Assembly: GCA_017560945.1 (NCBI GenBank)
Contig: JAFZDY010000057.1
Coordinates: 49,912-113,911 of the forward strand
DNA length: 64,000 nt
From: Bacteroidaceae bacterium
Lineage (GTDB): Bacteria > Bacteroidota > Bacteroidia > Bacteroidales > Bacteroidaceae
Direction of reading: 5' to 3'
The notes under the pieces are model-generated. The model saw only the letters and a program-made list of their open reading frames with translations. It was not told the origin of the DNA and ran no database searches. Positions 8,953 through 17,954 of this stretch are shown in pieces. A program made the position numbers and the translations under genes. Positions within the stretch are counted from its first letter, which is position 1. Every line of letters begins with the position of its first letter.

Positions 8953-10068
8953 ATGGCTACAGAGAATAACAACATATTAGAGAAACTCGAGGGGCTGATT
9001 GCCCGCTTCGAGGAGGTATCGACACTCATCACCGACCCCAACGTGATAGCCGACCAGGCACGCTATGTAAAGTTGACCAAGGAATACAAGGACTTGAGCG
9101 AAATCATGCGTGTACGAAAGGAGTACGTGGACGCACTCAATGGCTACGAAGAGGCAAAGCAACTACTCCTCACCGAGAGTGACCCCGAGATGAAGGAAAT
9201 GGCTCGTGAAGAGGCCAATCTATGCGAAGAACGCATCCCTCAGTTGGAGGAAGAGATTAAACTCCTGTTAGTACCTGCCGACCCGCAAGACGACCGCAAT
9301 GCGGTACTCGAAATACGCGGAGGAACAGGAGGCGACGAAGCAGCTATCTTTGCGGGCGACCTTTTCCGCATGTACGCCAAATATTGCGAATCGAAGGGAT
9401 GGCGTATGGAAGTGTCGAGCGCCAGCGAAGGAGCCGCTGGAGGATATAAGGAAATCATTTGTTCAGTAACAGGCGACAAGGTCTACGGAACACTAAAATA
9501 TGAATCAGGTGTCCACCGCGTACAACGCGTGCCAGCCACCGAAACACAAGGACGTGTACATACCTCAGCCGCATCGGTAGCCGTACTCCCCGAAGCCGAA
9601 GCCTTCGACGTAGAAATCAACGAAGGTGAAATAAAGTGGGACACCTTCCGTTCAAGCGGTGCAGGTGGACAAAATGTAAACAAGGTAGAGTCAGGTGTAC
9701 GCTTGCGATACAACTGGCGAAATCCAAATACTGGCGAAGTACAAGAAATCCTCATCGAATGTACTGAGACGCGCGACCAACCCAAGAACAAGGAACGTGC
9801 TCTCTCACGTCTGCGCACTTTCATTTACGACAAGGAGCATCAGAAATATATCGATGACATTGCCGCCAAACGCAAAACAATGGTATCGACAGGTGACCGT
9901 TCGGCCAAGATTCGTACCTACAACTATCCACAAGGACGAATCACCGACCACCGTATCAACTACACCATCTATAACCTTTCTGCCTTCATGGATGGCGACA
10001 TTCAAGATTGTATCGACCAACTTATAGTAGCAGAAAATACAGAGAGAATGAAGGAGAGCGAATTGTAA
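8953..10068 (+). CDS. prfA: Peptide chain release factor 1
   Basis: A 371-residue class I release factor that reads UAA and UAG and triggers peptidyl-tRNA hydrolysis. The catalytic GGQ is in [17 protein letters not shown]. The PAT tripeptide in RVPATETQG marks RF1 rather than RF2 (which has SPF). The N-terminal coiled-coil domain (about 1-100) and the C-terminal [17 protein letters not shown] segment are intact. The ATG directly abuts the stop of the upstream micro-ORF, and pyrF follows after 23 bases, so the genes are probably co-transcribed. Confidence 0.95.
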   Translation: MATENNNILEKLEGLIARFEEVSTLITDPNVIADQARYVKLTKEYKDLSEIMRVRKEYVDALNGYEEAKQLLLTESDPEMKEMAREEANLCEERIPQLEEEIKLLLVPADPQDDRNAVLEIRGGTGGDEAAIFAGDLFRMYAKYCESKGWRMEVSSASEGAAGGYKEIICSVTGDKVYGTLKYESGVHRVQRVPATETQGRVHTSAASVAVLPEAEAFDVEINEGEIKWDTFRSSGAGGQNVNKVESGVRLRYNWRNPNTGEVQEILIECTETRDQPKNKERALSRLRTFIYDKEHQKYIDDIAAKRKTMVSTGDRSAKIRTYNYPQGRITDHRINYTIYNLSAFMDGDIQDCIDQLIVAENTERMKESEL

Positions 10069-10091
10069 CACACACAAAAAACATAAGGTAT

Positions 10092-10916
10092 ATGAACAAG
10101 CAACAACTGATTGAGCAAATCAAATTGAAAAAGTCATTCCTCTGCGTAGGACTCGACACAGACATAAAGAAGATACCCGAGCATCTATTGAATGACGAAG
10201 ACCCCATCTTCGCCTTCAACAAGGCCATCATCGATGCTACTGCCCCCTATTGTATCGCATACAAGCCCAACCTTGCCTTCTACGAAAGTATGGGAGTTAA
10301 AGGATGGATTTCTTTTGAAAAGACCGTAGAATACATCAAGAAAAATTACCCCGAGCAATTCATCATTGCAGATGCCAAACGTGGAGATATCGGAAACACA
10401 TCACAGATGTATGCCCGCACATTCTTTGAAGAATTGGACATAGATTCAGTAACCGTTGCACCTTATATGGGAGAAGATTCAGTTACTCCTTTCTTGACCT
10501 ACGAAGGTAAGTGGGTGATTCTTTTGGCATTGACATCAAATAAAGGATCGCATGACTTCCAATTGACCACCGACACTGAAGGCGAACGCCTCTTCGAGAA
10601 AGTACTCCGCAAGAGTCAAGAGTGGGCAAACGATGAAAACATGATGTACGTAGTAGGTGCAACTCAAGGTCGTATGTTCGAGGATATCCGTAAGATTGCC
10701 CCCAACCACTTCCTTTTGGTACCTGGAGTAGGAGCACAAGGTGGTAGCCTTGAAGAAGTATGCAAGTATGGTATGACCAAGGATTGCGGTCTTATCGTAA
10801 ATTCAAGTCGTGCTATTATCTACGCCGACAAGAGCGAACGTTTTGCCGAAGTTGCAGGTGAAGAAGCCAAGAAAGTGCAAGAGCAAATGGCAGAACAACT
10901 GAGCTCTATATTGTAA
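10092..10916 (+). CDS. pyrF: Orotidine 5'-phosphate decarboxylase (long form)
   Basis: The 274-residue product converts OMP to UMP, the last step of pyrimidine nucleotide synthesis. The catalytic Lys-containing segment [15 protein letters not shown] (DxKxxD) is present, with [14 protein letters not shown] at the N-terminus and a VPGVGAQGG phosphate-binding loop near the end. This is the type 2 (UMPS-like, about 270 residues) subfamily. I start at the ATG at 10092 because it gives the normal [11 protein letters not shown] beginning; the longer frame from 10008 lies inside prfA. The spacing of 23 bases after prfA indicates one operon. Confidence 0.93.
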   Translation: MNKQQLIEQIKLKKSFLCVGLDTDIKKIPEHLLNDEDPIFAFNKAIIDATAPYCIAYKPNLAFYESMGVKGWISFEKTVEYIKKNYPEQFIIADAKRGDIGNTSQMYARTFFEELDIDSVTVAPYMGEDSVTPFLTYEGKWVILLALTSNKGSHDFQLTTDTEGERLFEKVLRKSQEWANDENMMYVVGATQGRMFEDIRKIAPNHFLLVPGVGAQGGSLEEVCKYGMTKDCGLIVNSSRAIIYADKSERFAEVAGEEAKKVQEQMAEQLSSIL

Positions 10917-10938
10917 GAAAAAACTTATATCTCTTTTT

Positions 10939-11014
10939 AGCACGGATTACATGGATTGACACGGATTTCCCTCACGCATAGGTAAATCCACATAAATCTG
11001 TGTAATCCGTGCCT
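10939..11014. repeat. Palindromic intergenic repeat (ATCCGTG family), copy 1
   Basis: The left arm begins GCACGGATTACATGGATT and the right arm ends TGTGTAATCCGTGCCT. The arms pair over about 15-20 bases. It lies between pyrF and the HD gene and recurs elsewhere in the window. Confidence 0.85.
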
Positions 11015-11029
11015 CATTAAATAAAGGAA

Positions 11030-12250
11030 ATGCAAGATCGCAAGATTATCAACGACCCCGTCTTCGGATTCATCAACATCCCCAAAGGATTACTCTACGA
11101 TGTCGTCACCCACCCCATCTTACAACGCCTGACTCGCATCAAACAATTGGGACTTTCATCCATCGTATATCCTGGCGCACAACATACTCGTTTTCAACAC
11201 TCACTGGGTGCCTTTTACCTAATGAGCGAGGCGATTAACACCTTACGCCAAAAGGGAAATTTCATATTTGATAGCGAAGCCGAAGCCGTGCAAGCAGCCA
11301 TCCTAATGCACGACATCGGACATGGTCCCTTCTCTCATGTACTGGAGCATACACTTGTAAAAGGTGTCCACCACGAAGAGATTTCACTCATGTTGATGGA
11401 GCGAATGAATAACGAATTGAAAGGACAACTAACATTGGCCATACAAATTTTCAAAGATGAGTATCCAAAGAAATTTCTACACCAACTCATCAGTAGCCAG
11501 TTGGATATGGATAGGCTTGATTATTTGCGACGCGATAGTTTTTATACAGGAGTAACGGAAGGAAACATAGGCTCTGCGCGTATCATCAAAATGTTGAATG
11601 TGAAAGATGATCATTTGGTGGTTGACTCCAAGGGTATTTATTCAATTGAGAATTACCTAATGGCTCGACGACTAATGTATTGGCAAGTATATCTACACAA
11701 GACCTCCGTAGCAGCAGAAAAAATGTTGGTCAGCGCTCTGACTCGTGCAAAAGAGTTGGCAAACAAAGGTGTCGAACTATTTGCATCTCCTGCATTGCAT
11801 TTCTTCCTATACAACAACGTCGATGCTAAAGACTTTAAAAACAACCCTATTTGTTTAGAAAATTACATCAAATTAGATGATAATGACATTTGGACGTCAT
11901 TAAAGGTTTGGTGCGATCACCCTGATGTCATACTATCAACTTTAAGCCAAGGAATCGTTAATAGAAAGCTATTCAAAGTAAAGGTTTCTGAAACAAACAT
12001 TACCAAAGAACGCAAAAACGAAATCCTGCAATCAATTAGCAAACAATTGAATATAACAAAGAAAGAAGCCGAATATTTCTTTTTCGTCAATACAATTGGT
12101 AAAGATATGTATAGCAAAGAAGATGATAGTATAGAAATCATGTACAAAGATGGAGAGACAAAAGACATAGCTTATGCATCCGATATGTTAAACATTTCTA
12201 CCTTGTCGAAAAAAGTCAGGAAATATTACATCTGTACTTTGCGCACTTAA
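11030..12250 (+). CDS. HD-domain phosphohydrolase (COG1078 type)
   Basis: The 406-residue product has the conserved start IINDPVFGFI and the metal-binding HD pattern: H in RFQHSLGAFYL (about 65), HD in ILMHDIGHGPFSH (about 95-100), HHEEIS and a later D in SQLDMDRLDYL. This layout is that of SAMHD1/YwfO-like phosphohydrolases, which often act on dNTPs or other nucleotides. No substrate can be read from the sequence. It sits 15 bases after a palindromic repeat and upstream of the lipid A genes, separated from lpxD by about 158 bases. Codon use in the last third is more AT-rich than in its neighbours. Confidence 0.85.
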   Translation: MQDRKIINDPVFGFINIPKGLLYDVVTHPILQRLTRIKQLGLSSIVYPGAQHTRFQHSLGAFYLMSEAINTLRQKGNFIFDSEAEAVQAAILMHDIGHGPFSHVLEHTLVKGVHHEEISLMLMERMNNELKGQLTLAIQIFKDEYPKKFLHQLISSQLDMDRLDYLRRDSFYTGVTEGNIGSARIIKMLNVKDDHLVVDSKGIYSIENYLMARRLMYWQVYLHKTSVAAEKMLVSALTRAKELANKGVELFASPALHFFLYNNVDAKDFKNNPICLENYIKLDDNDIWTSLKVWCDHPDVILSTLSQGIVNRKLFKVKVSETNITKERKNEILQSISKQLNITKKEAEYFFFVNTIGKDMYSKEDDSIEIMYKDGETKDIAYASDMLNISTLSKKVRKYYICTLRT

Positions 12251-12316
12251 TTAAAGAAAATGCATAGAGGAGAATAAATATTCATAGTTTTTTACGTTGA
12301 TTTGAAAAAAAAATAT

Positions 12317-12325
12317 TTAATTTGC
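12317..12325 (+). promoter_or_regulatory. Possible -7 box for the lipid A operon
   Basis: TTAATTTGC has one mismatch to TAnnTTTGC and lies 84 bases before lpxD in an AT-rich gap. No correctly spaced TTTG is present, so this is tentative. Confidence 0.35.
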
Positions 12326-12408
12326 ACCCTTATAAGGAACTATGCGCAATGTGCGTGCGTAGGTTACCCTCATTAAAACTAAATTTAACAATAAAGAACA
12401 ACTGACAA

Positions 12409-13449
12409 ATGGAGTTCTCAGCCAAACAGATTGCCGAATTCATTCAAGGCGTTGTCGTAGGTGACGAAAATGCGACAGTACAAACTTTTGCTAAAATTGA
12501 AGAAGGAATGCCAGGAGCCATATCTTTCCTTGCAAACCCCAAATATGCCCCTTACCTTTACGAAACACGATCAAGCATTGTTTTAGTAAACAAGGATTTT
12601 GAACCCGAAAAAGAGGTTAAAGCAACTCTTATCAAGGTGGACAATGCCTACGAAAGTGTAGCCAAATTACTTACTCTATATGAAATGAGCAAACCCAAGA
12701 AGACGGGCATCGATCCGTTAGCTTCTATTGCGCCTTCTGCTCAAATAGGAGAAAACGTGTACATCGCCCCGTATGCGGTTATTGGTGAAAAGGCTGTTAT
12801 TGGCAACAACACTCGCATCTATGCCAATGCCGTTATTGGTGACAATTGTAAAATTGGAAACAATTGCATCATTTACCCCAACGCTACTGTTTATCATGAG
12901 TGTCGCGTCGGCAATAATGTGATTCTCCATGCTGGCAGTGTCATTGGAGCCGACGGATTTGGACATGCACCTGCAGCTGATGGATACGAGAAGATACCCC
13001 AAATTGGTATTGTCATTTTGGAAGACAACGTGGAAGTAGGCGCAAATACCTGCATCGACCGTGCAACCATGGGAGCAACCATCATCCGCAAAGGTGTAAA
13101 GCTGGATAACCTCATTCAAGTAGCCCATAATGTGGAAGTGGGAGCCAACACTGTGATGGCTTCGCAATGCGGAATTGCTGGAAGTACAAAGATAGGCGAA
13201 TGGTGTATGTTCGGTGGACAAGTTGGAGTGGCAGGACACTCAAAGATTGGCGACCGTCTGCACGTTGGAGCACAAACTGGTATTCCTGGAAACATTAAAG
13301 GAAATCAAGCCGTAATGGGTTCACCTGCCATTGATGCAAGACTTTTTGCACGCGCATCTGTCATTACTAAGAAACTTCCTGAAATGTATTCAACCTTAAA
13401 TGCGTTGCAGAAGGAAATTGAAGAATTGAAGAAACAATTGAATAAATAA
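12409..13449 (+). CDS. lpxD: UDP-3-O-acylglucosamine N-acyltransferase
   Basis: The 346-residue product adds the N-linked 3-hydroxyacyl chain to UDP-3-O-acyl-glucosamine, the third step of lipid A synthesis. An N-terminal uridine-binding domain (about 1-100) precedes a left-handed beta-helix of hexapeptide repeats (about 105-320; for example [20 protein letters not shown]) and a C-terminal helical extension. [15 protein letters not shown] and the catalytic His region [10 protein letters not shown] are present. It leads the cluster lpxD, lpxC-fabZ, lpxA, with a 6-base gap to the next gene. Confidence 0.95.
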   Translation: MEFSAKQIAEFIQGVVVGDENATVQTFAKIEEGMPGAISFLANPKYAPYLYETRSSIVLVNKDFEPEKEVKATLIKVDNAYESVAKLLTLYEMSKPKKTGIDPLASIAPSAQIGENVYIAPYAVIGEKAVIGNNTRIYANAVIGDNCKIGNNCIIYPNATVYHECRVGNNVILHAGSVIGADGFGHAPAADGYEKIPQIGIVILEDNVEVGANTCIDRATMGATIIRKGVKLDNLIQVAHNVEVGANTVMASQCGIAGSTKIGEWCMFGGQVGVAGHSKIGDRLHVGAQTGIPGNIKGNQAVMGSPAIDARLFARASVITKKLPEMYSTLNALQKEIEELKKQLNK

Positions 13450-13455
13450 ACATAT

Positions 13456-14841
13456 ATGTTGAAACAGAAAACACTCAAAGGCAGTTTCTCTCTTTGTGGA
13501 AAAGGCCTTCATACAGGACTGAGTTTGACCGTAACCTTCAATCCTGCTCCTGATAACTATGGATACAAAATTCAACGTATCGATTTGGAAGGACAGCCTA
13601 TCATTGATGCTGTTGCCGAGAATGTAGGAAATACCACTCGTGGCACCGTTCTTTGTAAAGGAGATATCAAAGTTAGCACCATCGAACATGGTATGGCTGC
13701 ACTTTATGCCGCAGGTATCGACAACTGTTTGATTCAAGTAAATGGTCCTGAATTCCCCATATTAGACGGAAGTGCAAAATTCTACGTGGAGAATATTGAA
13801 CGCGTAGGTACAGAAGAACAAAACGCAGTCAAAGATTATTATATCATCAAATCAAAGATTGAATATCGTGACGAAGAGACTGGTTCTTCTATCATGATTC
13901 TTCCCGATGAGAACTTCAGTGTAAATGCTTTGATTTCGTACGATTCACAAGTATTGTTCAATCAGTTTGCGACATTGGACAACATGGAGAACTTTGCTTC
14001 AGAGATAGCATCAAGCCGTACTTTCGTATTCGTGCGCGAAATAGAGCCACTGCTCAATGCTGGACTTGTGAAGGGTGGTGACCTCGACAATGCAATCGTT
14101 ATTTACGAGCGCCAAATGGATCAGGAGCGTTTTGACAAATTGGCCGACATTATGGGAGTGCCTCACATGGATGCCACCAAATTGGGATACATCAACCACA
14201 TTCCCCTTGTTCACTCTAACGAACCTGCGCGCCACAAATTGCTCGACATTATCGGTGACCTTGCCCTCATTGGTAAACCCATCAAAGGACGCATCATCGC
14301 GACTCGCCCAGGTCACACTGTAAACAATAAGTTTGCTCGCCTCATCCGTAAGGAAATCAAATTGCATGACGTTCAGGCTCCTATCTACAACCCCAACGAT
14401 GCACCTATTATGGATGTAAACCGTATCCGCGGATTACTCCCCCACCGCTATCCTTTCCAATTGGTGGATAAGGTAATTGAAATCGGCGCAAACTACATTG
14501 TTGGTGTAAAGAATGTCACCGCCAACGAACCTTTCTTCCAAGGACATTTCCCCCAAGAGCCAGTTATGCCTGGAGTATTGCAAATAGAAGCAATGGCACA
14601 GGTTGGTGGGCTTCTTGTCCTTAATTCTGTAGAAGAGCCAGAGCGTTGGAGTACATATTTCATGAAGATTGATGGAGTAAAATTCCGTCAAAAGGTTGTT
14701 CCTGGTGACACACTTGTCTTCCGTGTAGAGATGACTGCTCCACTACGTCGTGGTATATCTACAATGAAGGGATATGCATTCGTAGGCGAAAAAATTGTTT
14801 GCGAAGCCGAATTCATGGCACAAATAATAAAGAATAAATAA
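13456..14841 (+). CDS. lpxC-fabZ: Bifunctional UDP-3-O-acyl-GlcNAc deacetylase / 3-hydroxyacyl-ACP dehydratase
   Basis: A 461-residue natural fusion. Residues about 1-305 are LpxC, the zinc deacetylase that commits to lipid A; visible motifs are KGDIKVSTIEHGMAAL (zinc His), GSAKFYVE and HKLLDIIGDLALIG. Residues about 320-461 are FabZ, the hot-dog dehydratase of fatty acid elongation: LLPHRYPFQLVDKV with the catalytic His, then GHFPQEPVMPGVLQIEAMAQ with the catalytic Glu. The fusion is typical of Bacteroidetes and balances fatty acid and lipid A flux. The frame is continuous, so it is not a sequencing error. Confidence 0.96.
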   Translation: MLKQKTLKGSFSLCGKGLHTGLSLTVTFNPAPDNYGYKIQRIDLEGQPIIDAVAENVGNTTRGTVLCKGDIKVSTIEHGMAALYAAGIDNCLIQVNGPEFPILDGSAKFYVENIERVGTEEQNAVKDYYIIKSKIEYRDEETGSSIMILPDENFSVNALISYDSQVLFNQFATLDNMENFASEIASSRTFVFVREIEPLLNAGLVKGGDLDNAIVIYERQMDQERFDKLADIMGVPHMDATKLGYINHIPLVHSNEPARHKLLDIIGDLALIGKPIKGRIIATRPGHTVNNKFARLIRKEIKLHDVQAPIYNPNDAPIMDVNRIRGLLPHRYPFQLVDKVIEIGANYIVGVKNVTANEPFFQGHFPQEPVMPGVLQIEAMAQVGGLLVLNSVEEPERWSTYFMKIDGVKFRQKVVPGDTLVFRVEMTAPLRRGISTMKGYAFVGEKIVCEAEFMAQIIKNK

Positions 14842-14863
14842 TAAATCTTATTAAGAATAATCT

Positions 14864-15631
14864 ATGATTAGCCCATTAGCTTATATAGACCCCGAAGCAA
14901 AGATTGGAAATAACGTAGAAATTGGTCCATTCTGCTTCATCGACAAGAATGTAGTGATTGGTGACAACAATGTCATCATGCCCAATGTTAACATTTTGTA
15001 TGGTTCACGTATCGGAAACGGCAACCGCATTTTCCCTGGTGCTGTAATTGGAGCAATCCCTCAAGATTTGAAGTTCCGCGGTGAAGAAACGACTGCTGAA
15101 GTAGGTGACAACAATACCATTCGTGAAAATGTAACAATCAACCGTGGTACTGCTGCAAAAAATAAGACAGTAGTCGGTAACAACAACTTGTTGATGGAAG
15201 GTGTACATGTTGCTCATGATGCTTTTGTAGGAAGTAATTGTATCATTGGAAACGGAACCAAGATGGCTGGAGAAATCGTTATCGATGACAACTCTATCAT
15301 CAGCGCCCATGTGCTCATGCACCAGTTTTGCCGTGTAGGTGGTTACGGAATGATTCAAGGTGGTACTCGTTCAAGTAAGGACATTCCTCCCTACATCATT
15401 GCAGGTCGCGAACCTGTATCTTATTGTGGTCTCAACCTCGTAGGTCTTCGTCGTCGTGGTTTCAGTAATGAACTTATTGAAAACATCCACAATGCCTACC
15501 GTCTCATCTACAATAGTGGCTTGAACGTTAGTGACGCATTGGCACGCATCAAAGCTGAGATTCCTATGAGTCCAGAAATTGAGTACATTGTATCATTTAT
15601 CGAAAGTTCTTCACGCGGTATCATCCGATAA
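14864..15631 (+). CDS. lpxA: Acyl-ACP--UDP-N-acetylglucosamine O-acyltransferase
   Basis: The 255-residue product performs the first, reversible step of lipid A synthesis, moving a 3-hydroxyacyl chain to UDP-GlcNAc. Left-handed beta-helix hexapeptide repeats fill residues about 1-185 (PEAKIGNNVEIGPFCFID and onward), with the catalytic His in GVHVAHDAFVG and the conserved AHVLMHQFCRVG. A helical C-terminal domain follows. It is 22 bases after lpxC-fabZ and 18 bases before the next gene, so it belongs to the same operon. Confidence 0.95.
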   Translation: MISPLAYIDPEAKIGNNVEIGPFCFIDKNVVIGDNNVIMPNVNILYGSRIGNGNRIFPGAVIGAIPQDLKFRGEETTAEVGDNNTIRENVTINRGTAAKNKTVVGNNNLLMEGVHVAHDAFVGSNCIIGNGTKMAGEIVIDDNSIISAHVLMHQFCRVGGYGMIQGGTRSSKDIPPYIIAGREPVSYCGLNLVGLRRRGFSNELIENIHNAYRLIYNSGLNVSDALARIKAEIPMSPEIEYIVSFIESSSRGIIR

Positions 15632-15649
15632 CTTATTACTATATATATT

Positions 15650-16204
15650 ATGGTATACAGATTCACCATCATCTCTGATGAAATAGATGATTTTCGCAGA
15701 GAAATAAAGATTGACTCCGAAGCAACATTCTACGAATTGCACGAAGCCATATTGAAGTCATGTGAATATTCTGATGATCAGATGACCTCGTTCTTCATTT
15801 GTGACGAAGACTGGGCGAAAGAGCAAGAAGTAACCCTCGAAGATATGGGCACAAGTTCAGAAGAAGACAGTTACATCATGCGCGATACACGTATCAGCGA
15901 ATTGTGTGAAGACGAGAAACAACATTTACTCTACGTATTTGATCCATTGGCCGACAGAGTCTTCTTCATAGAGTTATCAGAGATTCTTTATGGTCAGGAC
16001 ATCGATTCTGCCATCTGCACCAAGAAGCATGGCGAGGCTCCACAGCAAACCATCGATTTTGATGAACTGATGGCAAAGGAAACAAGTCTCGACTTGGGAG
16101 AGAATTTCTATGGTGATGAGGATTTCGACATGGACGAATTCGACCCCGATGGATTCAGCATGGGAGATGCCGCTTCACTTGACGAAAACATTCCTTACGA
16201 ATAA
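15650..16204 (+). CDS. Plasmid pRiA4b ORF-3-like acidic protein
   Basis: The 184-residue product starts MVYRFTIISDEIDDFRREI and has the pRiA4b ORF-3-like fold pattern (about 1-120): strand, helix around FYELHEAILKSCEY, FFICDEDW and LLYVFDPLADRVFF. The last 45 residues are strongly acidic (YGDEDFDMDEFDPDGF). The family is widespread, but its molecular role is not established. Being the last member of the lipid A cluster and just upstream of miaA is a recurring Bacteroidetes arrangement as far as I recall. There is no signal peptide, so it is presumably cytoplasmic. Confidence 0.75.
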   Translation: MVYRFTIISDEIDDFRREIKIDSEATFYELHEAILKSCEYSDDQMTSFFICDEDWAKEQEVTLEDMGTSSEEDSYIMRDTRISELCEDEKQHLLYVFDPLADRVFFIELSEILYGQDIDSAICTKKHGEAPQQTIDFDELMAKETSLDLGENFYGDEDFDMDEFDPDGFSMGDAASLDENIPYE

Positions 16205-16228
16205 AACTTTAGGAATCTATATTTAAAA

Positions 16229-16290
16229 CACGGATTACACAGATTAAGCGGATTGATTATTAAGACCGTAAAATCTGTGTAATCCGTGTC
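16229..16290. repeat. Palindromic intergenic repeat (ATCCGTG family), copy 2
   Basis: Left arm ACACGGATTACACAGATT; right arm AATCTGTGTAATCCGTGT. The arms are almost perfectly complementary over 18 bases. It lies between the acidic protein gene and miaA. Confidence 0.87.
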
Positions 16291-16327
16291 TCTTAAAGGA
16301 CGTGTTCATAAACTTACCTTATTTCAA

Positions 16328-17227
16328 ATGACGAAAACCCTATTTGTACTCATTGGTCCTACAGGTGTAGGAAAAACGGATCTCAGTCTTCATATCGCCA
16401 AGACGTTGGGATGCGATATTGTATCTGCAGACTCTCGTCAAATGTACGCTGATTTAAAGATAGGAACAGCATCTCCCACACCTGAACAATTGGCACAAAT
16501 ACCACATCATTTCGTCGGTAATCTATCATTAACAGATTATTATAGTGCCGCACGTTACGAAGAGGAAGCAATAAATTGCATTACACAATTATTCAATTCA
16601 TGTGATTATGCCTTACTCACTGGTGGTTCTATGATGTATGTAGATGCAGTGTGCAAAGGTATAGACGATATCCCGACTGTAGATGCAGAGACACGTGCTT
16701 TCATGATGGAGCGCTACGAACAAGAAGGACTTGATCCTCTTTGTGCCGAACTTCGCCTGCTCGATCCTGAATACTATCACACCGTCGATTTGAAAAACCC
16801 CAAGCGCGTTATCCACGCACTGGAAATTTGCCACATGACGGGACGCACCTACACCTCGTTCCGCACACAATCGTGCAAGGAACGTCCCTTCTGCATCGTC
16901 AAAATAGGATTACGACGCGAGCGCGAGGAGTTATACGAACGCATCAACCGCCGCGTGGATATGATGATGGAAGAAGGGCTGCTTGAGGAAGTAAAGAGCG
17001 TCCGCCCCTACCGCCACATGAACTCACTAAATACCGTGGGGTACAAAGAACTTTTTATGTATCTCGACGGCGAATGGACACTCGACTTCGCCATCGAGAA
17101 AATCAAACAAAACTCGCGTATATATTCACGTAAACAGATGACATGGTTCAAACGTGACACAGACATACAATGGTTTCATCCAGATGAAGTGGATAAAATC
17201 ATGGCATTTGTCGAAAGTTCACGTTGA
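16328..17227 (+). CDS. miaA: tRNA dimethylallyltransferase
   Basis: The 299-residue product transfers a dimethylallyl group to A37 of tRNAs reading UNN codons. Walker A is GPTGVGKT near the N-terminus. The [15 protein letters not shown] segment, [28 protein letters not shown] and [12 protein letters not shown] follow in the family order. I start at the ATG at 16328 ([13 protein letters not shown]); the longer frame from 16286 would begin inside the palindromic repeat and is not credible. The gene converges with the NigD-like gene over 51 bases. Confidence 0.94.
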   Translation: MTKTLFVLIGPTGVGKTDLSLHIAKTLGCDIVSADSRQMYADLKIGTASPTPEQLAQIPHHFVGNLSLTDYYSAARYEEEAINCITQLFNSCDYALLTGGSMMYVDAVCKGIDDIPTVDAETRAFMMERYEQEGLDPLCAELRLLDPEYYHTVDLKNPKRVIHALEICHMTGRTYTSFRTQSCKERPFCIVKIGLRREREELYERINRRVDMMMEEGLLEEVKSVRPYRHMNSLNTVGYKELFMYLDGEWTLDFAIEKIKQNSRIYSRKQMTWFKRDTDIQWFHPDEVDKIMAFVESSR

Positions 17228-17241
17228 ACGATTTTACTAAT

Positions 17242-17278
17242 ATTTGTTATTTTAAGGAAATAGAGCGCCTATTTTAAA
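17242..17278. terminator. Weak hairpin between convergent genes
   Basis: AAATAG and CTATTT flank a 5-base loop near 17258-17274 in an A/T-rich stretch between miaA and the NigD-like gene. A short stem; tentative. Confidence 0.3.
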
Positions 17279-17944
17279 TCAATATGCTCTTTTCCAATTT
17301 TGCCACCCCGAATTAGTGGGAATGCTAAAGCATATAGAATCACCCAATGACAAGATTGATTTATAGGGTTGCAGAGGGACAGACAAATAAGCTTTTTGGG
17401 TATAAGCCTGCACATCATTGCCCGCATCATGATAAAGTCGCAAATACAAGGTTGTAACTCCTGTAGAAGACAAAGTAATGCTATCCTCTACAAAGTGAAA
17501 TGAATGTTTACCATCTTGTGCTTTTACCAACAATATCATATTCAGATAATCTCCACCACGCCAAATGCTTTGCATCTCTACTGCATCGGCTTTCACTCCT
17601 TCAGGAAAAGCGTCATGTGGCAAAGCTTCAGGTGCAGGAATCGCTTGAAGAGAATAAAGTTTCGCTCCTCCGTCTACAAGTTCATAACGTGAAAGTGTCC
17701 GATAAATGGTATCTGGAGTAACACTATTGGCCTTTATTTCTGCCGAATTTGCGATACACAATCGTTCTCCACTATCGGTCAATAAATGCGTGAATACACC
17801 AAACTCATCCGTACAAACATCGGCAAATTCACTCAATAATGAAGGATATGTATAACCCTCATCCTCCTGAGAACAAGAAGTAAAGCCTACTGAAATGTAC
17901 AGTAGGCTTATAACTCCTGATAATATTGCTTTTAGTTTACTCAT
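17279..17944 (-). CDS. NigD-like lipoprotein
   Basis: The 221-residue product has a lipoprotein signal (MSKLKAIL, hydrophobic core, GFTSC lipobox) and the two-part layout of Bacteroidetes NigD-like proteins: an N-terminal OB-like domain (about 40-110) and a C-terminal beta-sandwich (about 115-215). NigD was named from an immunity-related locus, but most members have no proven function. I use the ATG at 17944, ten bases after the upstream gene stops; an earlier in-frame ATG at 17962 would overlap that gene by 8 bases. Probably co-transcribed with the acyltransferase and exported to the outer membrane. Confidence 0.75.
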   Translation of the reverse strand: MSKLKAILSGVISLLYISVGFTSCSQEDEGYTYPSLLSEFADVCTDEFGVFTHLLTDSGERLCIANSAEIKANSVTPDTIYRTLSRYELVDGGAKLYSLQAIPAPEALPHDAFPEGVKADAVEMQSIWRGGDYLNMILLVKAQDGKHSFHFVEDSITLSSTGVTTLYLRLYHDAGNDVQAYTQKAYLSVPLQPYKSILSLGDSICFSIPTNSGWQNWKRAY

Positions 17945-17954
17945 GTAATCCCTA

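Noticed and set aside
13456-14841. LpxC-FabZ fusion as a possible frameshift or assembly artefact
   Set aside because: The fusion is normal for Bacteroidetes and both active sites are intact.
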